Of a stretch of 64,000 nt of DNA, positions 1 to 6,731 are shown piece after piece. The notes under the pieces were generated by a model. The model worked only from the letters and a program-made list of their open reading frames with translations, had not been told where the DNA came from and did not search any database. A program made the translations under genes and the position numbers. Position 1 is the stretch's first letter. Every line of letters starts with the position of its first letter. This DNA comes from Flavobacterium sp. ACN2 (GTDB lineage: Bacteria > Bacteroidota > Bacteroidia > Flavobacteriales > Flavobacteriaceae), in contig NZ_MRCM01000002.1 in NCBI RefSeq assembly GCF_002303885.1, positions 310,001-374,000 on the forward strand. Direction: 5' to 3'.

Positions 1-83
1 CTATCCTGCTCTTTTTTATTGTCCTGAGCATAAAGTCCTGAAAAAGTCACAAGACCTAAAACGATTAGTACATTTTTCTTCAT
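1..83 (-). CDS. N-terminus of an unidentified secreted or outer-membrane protein (partial)
   Basis: Only the first 27 codons lie in the window and the gene continues past its left edge. They begin MKKNVLIVLGLVTFSGLYAQ, a clear Sec signal peptide (two lysines, a hydrophobic core, and a YAQ cleavage site typical of Flavobacterium exports), followed by an acidic/lysine stretch (DNKKEQD). Family and function cannot be told from this piece. TonB receptors often begin this way, but that is a guess. Upstream on the same strand lie an intrinsic terminator and a 22-codon Met/Cys-rich ORF, so the gene is probably controlled by premature termination. It diverges from metK. Confidence 0.75.
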   Translation of the reverse strand, partial: MKKNVLIVLGLVTFSGLYAQDNKKEQD

Positions 84-148
84 TTCTTCTTTTACTGATT
101 AATTATTGTTTTTGGCTTAAAAAAAATCTTACAGGTTTATTTTTGGCA

Positions 149-179
149 TAAAAAAAACCTCTGCGTTTCGGCAGAGGTT
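149..179 (-). terminator. Intrinsic terminator / attenuator hairpin ahead of the partial gene
   Basis: The inverted repeat AACCTCTGC / GCAGAGGTT (9 bp, 6-nt loop) is followed on the minus strand by eight T residues, the form of a rho-independent terminator. It sits between the leader ORF at 205-273 and the start codon at 83, so it would stop transcription before the secreted-protein gene. The 5' arm (CTCTGC) can also pair with GCAGAG inside the leader ORF (plus positions 217-222), giving an antiterminator alternative. Confidence 0.8.
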
Positions 180-204
180 CTATTTATATTTTATTGAAAA
201 ATAA

Positions 205-273
205 TTACAATAGTGTCTCTGCGGATAACTCCGGCATCTTACAAGACATCATATTGCAAACTGTAAATTTCAT
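205..273 (-). CDS. Putative 22-aa Met/Cys-rich leader peptide (attenuator ORF)
   Basis: This short ORF starts MKFTVCNMMSCKM and ends in AETLL before TAA. It has four methionines and two cysteines in its first 13 residues, and a tandem Met-Met. It ends about 26 nt before a strong terminator that precedes the gene at 1-83. Codons 18-19 (GCA GAG) can pair with the 5' arm of that terminator. A ribosome stalled at the Met/Cys codons would leave this segment free and favour the antiterminator. A ribosome reaching the stop codon would cover it and let the terminator form. This is the classic attenuation layout. Existence of the peptide is inferred from composition and position; no family was recognised. 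A weak -7 box may lie near plus positions 296-310. Confidence 0.55.
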   Translation of the reverse strand: MKFTVCNMMSCKMPELSAETLL

Positions 274-418
274 TTGTTTCTTTTGTTTTAACGGGGCAAA
301 GTTGCAAACTATTTTTTAATCGACCAAACAAAAAACAAATTATTTTCTATTACCCTATCAAAATAGTATGTTATTGTTAAATTTCTGCTAGAAAAAATAA
401 AAAAAGTTGAACTTTAAT

Positions 419-447
419 TTGCAAATCAAAATGGTTTCATACCTTTG
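419..447 (+). promoter_or_regulatory. Promoter of the metK transcript
   Basis: TTG at 419-421, an 18-bp spacer and TACCTTTG at 440-447 match the flavobacterial promoter (TTG -33, TAnnTTTG -7). Transcription would start near 454, placing the riboswitch-like fold at the very 5' end of a roughly 180-nt leader. Confidence 0.75.
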
Positions 448-453
448 CACCCG

Positions 454-600
454 AAACAGAGGAAAAATTTGAACTGATTGCAACCTCTTCATAATGAAAT
501 GATTTCGTTATGAATGCTGAAAGATTCATTTCAGTAGTAAAAAATGCTAAAGCAGGAACTCTCCTTTAGCCCTTTTTAGCAATTACTTTCCCTGCTTAAA
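454..600 (+). promoter_or_regulatory. SAM-II-like riboswitch and expression platform upstream of metK
   Basis: Helix P1 is AGAGG (458-462) with CCTCT (484-488). It encloses a 21-nt loop containing AAATTTGAAC and ATTGCAA, close to the conserved SAM-II loop words AUUUAAC and AUUGCAA. Two extra hairpins follow (488-514 and 517-534). Then comes AAAATGCTAAAGCAGG (541-556), carrying the conserved SAM-II word AAUGCUAAA. A loop CTG / 3' CAG pairing could form the pseudoknot. The SAM-binding word has competing partners downstream: GCTAAAG with CTTTAGC (564-570), TGCTAAA with TTTAGCA (575-581), and AAGCAGG with CCTGCTT (591-597). SAM-II is known upstream of methionine/SAM genes in Alphaproteobacteria and Bacteroidota. 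Here it would give feedback on SAM synthetase. Assignment is by eye, without a covariance search. Confidence 0.65.
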
Positions 601-634
601 TTTTTAAAAACTAATATTTTATTATTACATTATT

Positions 635-1885
635 ATGGCTTATTTATTTACGTCAGAATCTGTTAGTGAAGGGCATCCAGACAAAGTTGCAGATCAAATT
701 TCGGATGCATTAATCGATAACTTTTTGGCATTTGATGCTGATTCTAAAGTAGCATGTGAAACTTTAGTTACTACAGGTCAGGTTATTTTAGCAGGTGAAG
801 TAAAGTCGAATACTTATCTTGATGTTCAGCAAATCGCTCGCGAAGTAATCCGTAAAATTGGATATACTAAAAGTGAGTATATGTTTGAAGCGAATTCTTG
901 TGGAATTCTTTCAGCTATTCATGAGCAATCTGCAGATATTAACCAAGGTGTTGACAGAGCTAAGCCAGAAGAGCAAGGTGCAGGTGACCAAGGAATGATG
1001 TTTGGTTACGCAACAAACGAAACTGAAAACTTCATGCCATTGGCATTAGATTTATCTCATAAATTATTACAAGAGTTAGCTATTTTAAGACGTGAAAACG
1101 CAGCAATCACGTATTTACGTCCAGATGCTAAATCTCAAGTAACTTTAGAATATAGCGACGATAACAAACCAACTCGTATTGATGCGATTGTAATTTCAAC
1201 TCAACACGATGATTTTGATGAAGAAGCTACAATGTTGGCTAAAATCAAAAAAGACATTATCGAAATCTTGATTCCAAGAATTATCGCTAAAAACCCAGAG
1301 CACGCTCACTTATTTAACGATAAAATCAACTACCATATTAACCCAACAGGAAAATTCGTTATTGGAGGACCTCACGGAGATACTGGTTTAACAGGAAGAA
1401 AAATCATTGTTGATACTTACGGTGGAAAAGGTGCTCACGGTGGTGGTGCATTCTCTGGAAAAGATCCAAGTAAAGTAGATAGAAGTGCTGCTTATGCAAC
1501 TCGTCATATCGCTAAAAACTTAGTTGCTGCTGGTGTTGCTGACGAAATCTTAGTTCAGGTTTCTTACGCAATTGGAGTTGCTGAGCCAATGGGTATTTTC
1601 ATTGAAACTTACGGAACTTCTAAAGTAAACTTAACTAACGGTGAAATCGCTAAAAAAGTAGAAGCTATCTTCGATATGCGTCCTTACTTTATCGAGCAAC
1701 GTTTAAAATTAAGAAACCCTATTTATAGCGAAACTGCTGCTTACGGACACATGGGACGTAAACCAGAAACGGTTACTAAAACTTTCTCTGCTCCAGGTGG
1801 AAATGAAAAAACGGTTACTGTTGAGTTGTTTACATGGGAAAAACTTGATTTTGTTGACCAAGTAAAAGCTGCATTCGGATTATAA
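635..1885 (+). CDS. metK: S-adenosylmethionine synthetase
   Basis: Methionine adenosyltransferase makes SAM from methionine and ATP, with release of phosphate and pyrophosphate. The 416-aa product shows the family landmarks: the N-terminal block [18 protein letters not shown], the ATP-binding motif [12 protein letters not shown] near residue 117, and the P-loop-like [16 protein letters not shown] near residue 270. Length is normal for Bacteroidota MetK. The ATG at 635 directly precedes the conserved N-terminus. It is monocistronic: its own promoter at 419-447, a long structured leader with a SAM-II-like element, and a strong terminator at 1908-1944. Feedback control by SAM is the natural reading of the leader. 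Confidence 0.98.
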   Translation: MAYLFTSESVSEGHPDKVADQISDALIDNFLAFDADSKVACETLVTTGQVILAGEVKSNTYLDVQQIAREVIRKIGYTKSEYMFEANSCGILSAIHEQSADINQGVDRAKPEEQGAGDQGMMFGYATNETENFMPLALDLSHKLLQELAILRRENAAITYLRPDAKSQVTLEYSDDNKPTRIDAIVISTQHDDFDEEATMLAKIKKDIIEILIPRIIAKNPEHAHLFNDKINYHINPTGKFVIGGPHGDTGLTGRKIIVDTYGGKGAHGGGAFSGKDPSKVDRSAAYATRHIAKNLVAAGVADEILVQVSYAIGVAEPMGIFIETYGTSKVNLTNGEIAKKVEAIFDMRPYFIEQRLKLRNPIYSETAAYGHMGRKPETVTKTFSAPGGNEKTVTVELFTWEKLDFVDQVKAAFGL

Positions 1886-1907
1886 TTCAATCTGAATTTT
1901 AAATACT

Positions 1908-1944
1908 AAAAAAGGCTGTCTAAAAATTTTAGACAGCCTTTTTT
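1908..1944. terminator. Bidirectional intrinsic terminator between metK and the convergent gene
   Basis: The hairpin AAGGCTGTCTAAAA / TTTTAGACAGCCTT is flanked by A and T tracts on both sides, so it can end transcription of metK (plus) and of the gene at 2011-4227 (minus). Confidence 0.9.
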
Positions 1945-2010
1945 GTTTTTCTTCTTCTTTAAAAATCAAACCTAATATGTTTAAAAAAACTGTTAGATTT
2001 ATTACAAAAC

Positions 2011-4227
2011 TTAATAAGTTCCGTTCTGCATTTTAGCTAATACCTCTTTTATTTCGCTTGCAATTTCTTCTTCAACAGTATCATTTAAATATTTCACAGC
2101 CAAAGTTTGAGTTGCAATAGCTTTATCTTTCTGTCCGTCTTTATAATACAATTGCGCCAGAGTATCTAAATAAAAAGGATTGTTTTTGTTTAATGTCAAA
2201 CTGCACTCAGACCAATTTATAGCTTTCTTTATATACGCCTGCTCACCTGAATAAACAACGGCCCATGAAATTTCATTACACAAATTAGCAATGTCATTTT
2301 TGAAATCTTTCCAACCATAATAAAAGTATACCGAATTAGGATCAAAACCATTATCGTATATTTTATCTAAATTCTGAATAAGGTTTTGTTTGTTTACTAG
2401 ATATTGATCGAAGTATTTTTCAAATTCTTTGATACGGTCACTATTATTATTTGTTTTTTCTGCCATGTCAGCCAGATAAACGAAATAATTTCTATAAAAT
2501 TCAGAATCTCCTTTATCAAGCAACAGGATTTTATTGTAAGTTTCTTTAATTTTTTTTGGATCAGATTTGGCGTAGCTGCCATTTTCATTATAGGTAGAAG
2601 TTGCATTTTGTAATGCGTTTGAAATCTCCGCACTTATATTTCCTATTTTAATTAGAGCATCTTCCTTATTATTTAATGCTACGCGTTCTGCATCGATTGC
2701 ATCGTAATGTTTTATTAGATAGTCTAGAGATTTAAAATCGACTTCGTCTAAAATTTTATCTTCTAAATACACTTGTTTTGTATACCCTACATTTTTTATT
2801 TCCTGAAAAATGGCCTCAACAAGTAACATATTCGGACTGGCATCTTTTTCATGCGCTTCTATTAATTTTTTCCAGACTTGTCGTGCTTTCTTTTTATCTA
2901 AATTGAATTTAATAAACTTAAAATCATCTTTGTTTCCGTATTCCTCAGTATATTCATAATCGTAGTTACCCAAAGCTCCCAATGCCGAAACATCATGAAA
3001 TGCTTTTATTAATTCAGCATCTTTTGAGTTCTTATCATTTACTATTTGAGCAAAATTATTCTTTAATAAAGTTCTTTTCAGCTTACCATTAAAAGAGTCA
3101 TAATACATAAACTTATCTATTTTATCCGGAGATAAATTTGAATTTGCCCATGCTAAAATAGTTCCGTTTTCGTCTAAAACTATTAACATCTGAGAATCTG
3201 TCATTTTATTCTTCTTCAGCCAGCTTTCATCTTCTTTCGAGGCTAAATAAAAATTGTAAAGATCGTATTGCGGCTCATAAGTACTCGATACATAACCTAT
3301 ATATTGTGCCTGTTTTTTAACTAAATTATCAAATTCAGCTTGTGCTTCTACATTCTTTGGATCAGTATATAATACTAGAAATTTATTCCCATCTGTTTTA
3401 GTTTGTCGTATGGCATCAGCCAAAGTTTTTTCAATTTTTAGTTTGAAATCTGTCCCTGGTAAACTATCCATTTCTTCAGGTGAGGCTACATCTCCATAAT
3501 CGTCGGTTTCTTTTCCTGGATAAGTCCAGTTTAAAACTTCTTTCTTTTCTAAAGGCTGGATTATATAATTATTTGACTCCGCAACAGGTTCATCAGGATG
3601 AAAAATGGTGACAACATCTCTTGTTGAATTAATCAATAATTGATCTTTATTTTTATCATAATAACTCGAAAACTCTTTACTACCAGACGCAGCATAGTAA
3701 ACGTTTATTTTTAATTCAGTAATTGCATTTGGTATTTCATATTTGAATATTTGTCTTGGTTCAAAGTCAAATCCTTCACTTATCAGATACAAGTATTGGG
3801 ACCTCTTAATTTCAAAACTTTCATTAGCATCACCATCTGAGTTATATTCTATTAGTTTTGATATTTTTTGATACTGAACGGAATCTGTTCCGTCTTGTGT
3901 TCCCAAATAGAGACCGTAAAAACCATGGTCATTCTGAAAACTTAATTTTATTTTATCTGAAGCAATTGAGGTGTTTTTCAAGTACTGAACTTCAAAAAAA
4001 GAAACATCAGCATTCGAGTCTTTAAATAGTAAAGAGTCGCCCTTTACTTCGTAATCTCCATAAAATGTTACTAATTCGAACTTATTATTATCCAATAAAT
4101 TAAATTTCATTCTTCGCCCTAAGTTATCAAGCGAATAATAAGATTTAGTTTTTAAAGTTTCTTGCTGGGCAAAAGAAGGAACATTTAAAAACAAAAAAAG
4201 CAACAAAAACGACAAAGAATTCTGCAT
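2011..4227 (-). CDS. Secreted protein with thioredoxin-like and C-terminal TPR regions (paralogue 1)
   Basis: No named function. The preferred start is the ATG at 4227, giving 738 aa that begin with a clear signal peptide (MQNSLSFLLLFLFLNVPSFA). The longest ORF starts 8 codons earlier at 4251 and would put a poor segment before it. The N-terminal third is a beta-rich domain. A middle part (about residues 265-390) resembles a thioredoxin fold (KFLVLYTDPKN...) but lacks a visible CxxC. The C-terminal 120 residues look like TPR helices (NNPFYLDTLAQLYYKDGQ). It is a tandem paralogue of the next gene: the last about 45 residues are nearly identical and both end EVLAKMQNGTY. Likely periplasmic or OM-associated. 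Confidence 0.8.
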   Translation of the reverse strand: MQNSLSFLLLFLFLNVPSFAQQETLKTKSYYSLDNLGRRMKFNLLDNNKFELVTFYGDYEVKGDSLLFKDSNADVSFFEVQYLKNTSIASDKIKLSFQNDHGFYGLYLGTQDGTDSVQYQKISKLIEYNSDGDANESFEIKRSQYLYLISEGFDFEPRQIFKYEIPNAITELKINVYYAASGSKEFSSYYDKNKDQLLINSTRDVVTIFHPDEPVAESNNYIIQPLEKKEVLNWTYPGKETDDYGDVASPEEMDSLPGTDFKLKIEKTLADAIRQTKTDGNKFLVLYTDPKNVEAQAEFDNLVKKQAQYIGYVSSTYEPQYDLYNFYLASKEDESWLKKNKMTDSQMLIVLDENGTILAWANSNLSPDKIDKFMYYDSFNGKLKRTLLKNNFAQIVNDKNSKDAELIKAFHDVSALGALGNYDYEYTEEYGNKDDFKFIKFNLDKKKARQVWKKLIEAHEKDASPNMLLVEAIFQEIKNVGYTKQVYLEDKILDEVDFKSLDYLIKHYDAIDAERVALNNKEDALIKIGNISAEISNALQNATSTYNENGSYAKSDPKKIKETYNKILLLDKGDSEFYRNYFVYLADMAEKTNNNSDRIKEFEKYFDQYLVNKQNLIQNLDKIYDNGFDPNSVYFYYGWKDFKNDIANLCNEISWAVVYSGEQAYIKKAINWSECSLTLNKNNPFYLDTLAQLYYKDGQKDKAIATQTLAVKYLNDTVEEEIASEIKEVLAKMQNGTY

Positions 4228-4316
4228 AACTAAATTATTTAAAAAATACATACAATTCCTACAATAATAATAAATTAAAATATACTGTCAAATTATTTGT
4301 AGTTAAATTATTACAA

Positions 4317-4355
4317 ATAAAAACCCTGATAATTCTATAATTATCAGGGTTTTTA
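4317..4355 (-). terminator. Intrinsic terminator downstream of the second paralogue
   Basis: AAAACCCTGATAATT pairs with AATTATCAGGGTTTT around a 4-nt loop, with T-rich sequence following on the minus strand. It lies just after the stop of the gene at 4375-6639 and separates the tandem paralogues. Confidence 0.85.
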
Positions 4356-4374
4356 TTATGCTTTTTTTAAATGA

Positions 4375-6639
4375 TTAATATGTCCCGTTCTGCATTTTAG
4401 CTAATACCTCTTTTATTTGGCTTACAGTTTCTTCTTCAACAGTATCATTTAAGTATTTCACCGCTAAAGTTTGAGTTGTAATAGCTTTATCTTTCTGTCC
4501 ATCTTTATAATACAACTGCGCCAAAGTATCTAAATAATACGGATTGTTTTTAGAGATCACCAAACTATATTCAGACCATTTAATAGCATCTTTAATAAAG
4601 TTTGAATTTTGTGGCTTTAATACAACTGTCCATGCAGCATTGTTACAGATGTCTGAATGGTAAAGTTTGAATGAATTCCATCCATCATAAGAATAGCTTG
4701 AACTAGAATCTAATCCCGAAAAGATTGTATCTAATTTTTCAATCGGACTTGCTCCTGCCAAAGTATTATCAAAATAAGTGTTGAACTCTTTTAAATAAGT
4801 TGCGTTTGAACCGTCTTGATCTTCAAGCTGGCCTAAATAATAAAAATAGTTTCTGTACGAATCGAAATTCCCTTTTCCTGAAGCAATAATCTTTTTATAA
4901 ATAGAATTGATCTTTTCTTTATTCATCTCTCCAGAAACTCCATCTTGAGCAAGATATAGGTTTTGCTGCAATGCATCTGAAACTTCAGAAACCACATTTC
5001 CAATCGTATGAAGTTCTCCTTGTTTGCTATTAAAATCTGCACGATTACGTTCAATATCTTCTGAGTGATTAAGCAAATAATCGATTGCTAAGAAATCGGT
5101 ATCATTTAGAATTCTATCTGTACTAAAAAGCTGTTTTGTAAATCCTTGGTTTTTGATTTCTTTAATAATCGTTTCTACCAAATACATATTGGCAACTTTA
5201 TCTTTTTGATGCGCTTCAATCAACTTTTTCCAAGTTTGAGCCACCTCTTTTTGGTTTAAAGCCGTTTTTGTAATTACAAATTCAGTCGAATTAGGATCGT
5301 TTACCGTATAATCTGAATCATAATCATAAGATGTTTCTAATAAGGCTGCCTTATTAAAAGCTGCAATTAAATCTGAGTCTGAAGCTTTTTTGTTCTTTAA
5401 AACTTTATCTACAGAAAGAAATGCATTTGCTCTCTGGAGTTTTCTATAGAAATCTCCATAATAACTAAATTGATATTGTTGCGTAGTTAAATCTGATTTT
5501 GCAACAGCTAGCAGATCACCACTTCCATTTAAAATAATTACACTTTGGTCGCTAGCAATTTTATTGTTTTTAAGCCATTTTTTGTCATCGGCTCCAGCCA
5601 AATAATAATTGTAAATATCATAAAGAGCATTATAAGAATCGTACATATTATATCCCGTCTGGGTTTCCTGCTCTTTTACAAAAGCATCAAAATTTTCTTT
5701 TGCAGTCTTATCCTTATTGTCAACTACAACAACCAAAAACTTGTTATTTGCCGTTTTTGTAGATTCTATTGCCTTTTTTAGATTGTTTTCAACTTTTAAC
5801 TTAAAATCATATTTGGTATATGCTGGCGGAGGAATTGTAGCATCAACTGCGGCAGTATCAACTATTACAGCTACACTATCCACAGCTACTCCAGAACCAA
5901 AATCATCATTTATTAAAGTATTTTCTTTTCCTGGATAAGTCCAATTTTTTATGGTTTGATTTTCTATCGGAACAACTGTTGGAGCTTTAGCAGGTTTCTC
6001 TTCTTTTTCATTTATAAAAACCAAAGGATCTTTTCCGTATTGATCAGAAATTTTCAATTCTTTTGTTCTTTTATCAAAAGATCCAATAAGATTTAAATCG
6101 CTTAAAACTGCCATATCATAATTGATCGTCACTTCTGAAACATCTTTTGGCAATGCATATTTACTCACATCGCTTTTTCCGTCGTAATCTTCGTAAACCA
6201 AATAAAGGAAATCGGTTTTCTCTATTTCAAAATCTAAATCTGTTTTAAGATATTCAGGATCTACTTTCGTTTTTATATCAGAAAGTCTCTCGTATTGAAC
6301 CGATTCTACACCTTTTTGGGTTCCAATGTAAAAAGAATAATACGATGGATTCAAGAATTTAATCTTAACTTTTTTTACCTTTTTATCTTTAGCAAAAGCA
6401 AGATCAAATCTATTTGTTTTATTTTCAGCACTTTTTAAAAAAACTAGCGAATCGCCTTTAATCTCGTAACCTCCCGAATAAAAAACCAATTCGTATTTAT
6501 TATCGTCTAATAAATTTAGCTTAATCTTTCCTCCTTTATTTGTAGATAAATAAGTTCCTTTTTCGATGCCATTTGTTTGAGAGAAAGAGATAGAAATTCC
6601 AGCAAACAGGAGCGATACACTCCAAATAAAATTGCGCAT
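4375..6639 (-). CDS. Secreted protein with thioredoxin-like and C-terminal TPR regions (paralogue 2)
   Basis: The 754-aa product has a signal peptide (MRNFIWSVSLLFAGISISFSQ), a beta-rich N-terminal domain, and a proline/valine/threonine-rich linker near residues 245-275. A thioredoxin-like segment (TANNKFLVVVVDNKDKTA...) lacks a CxxC. Helical repeats follow, and the C-terminal TPR-like end is almost identical to that of the downstream paralogue. Both proteins share WTYPGKE and LIEAHQKDK/LIEAHEKDA blocks, so they arose by tandem duplication. It has its own promoter (6671-6698) and terminator (4317-4355). Function unknown. An envelope protein with a redox-inactive thioredoxin fold is the most that can be said. 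Confidence 0.8.
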   Translation of the reverse strand: MRNFIWSVSLLFAGISISFSQTNGIEKGTYLSTNKGGKIKLNLLDDNKYELVFYSGGYEIKGDSLVFLKSAENKTNRFDLAFAKDKKVKKVKIKFLNPSYYSFYIGTQKGVESVQYERLSDIKTKVDPEYLKTDLDFEIEKTDFLYLVYEDYDGKSDVSKYALPKDVSEVTINYDMAVLSDLNLIGSFDKRTKELKISDQYGKDPLVFINEKEEKPAKAPTVVPIENQTIKNWTYPGKENTLINDDFGSGVAVDSVAVIVDTAAVDATIPPPAYTKYDFKLKVENNLKKAIESTKTANNKFLVVVVDNKDKTAKENFDAFVKEQETQTGYNMYDSYNALYDIYNYYLAGADDKKWLKNNKIASDQSVIILNGSGDLLAVAKSDLTTQQYQFSYYGDFYRKLQRANAFLSVDKVLKNKKASDSDLIAAFNKAALLETSYDYDSDYTVNDPNSTEFVITKTALNQKEVAQTWKKLIEAHQKDKVANMYLVETIIKEIKNQGFTKQLFSTDRILNDTDFLAIDYLLNHSEDIERNRADFNSKQGELHTIGNVVSEVSDALQQNLYLAQDGVSGEMNKEKINSIYKKIIASGKGNFDSYRNYFYYLGQLEDQDGSNATYLKEFNTYFDNTLAGASPIEKLDTIFSGLDSSSSYSYDGWNSFKLYHSDICNNAAWTVVLKPQNSNFIKDAIKWSEYSLVISKNNPYYLDTLAQLYYKDGQKDKAITTQTLAVKYLNDTVEEETVSQIKEVLAKMQNGTY

Positions 6640-6670
6640 GATTACGTTTTTTGTCGTTAATACTATATCG

Positions 6671-6698
6671 CAAAGATATTTGATTCTTCATTAAACAA
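6671..6698 (-). promoter_or_regulatory. Promoter for the 754-aa secreted protein
   Basis: On the minus strand TTG (6698-6696), 17 bp, then TATCTTTG (6678-6671). The spacing fits the flavobacterial consensus and leaves a leader of about 25 nt before the ATG at 6639. Confidence 0.7.
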
Positions 6699-6731
6699 AT
6701 CACAAAAACCACAATATTAGCACCAAAAATA

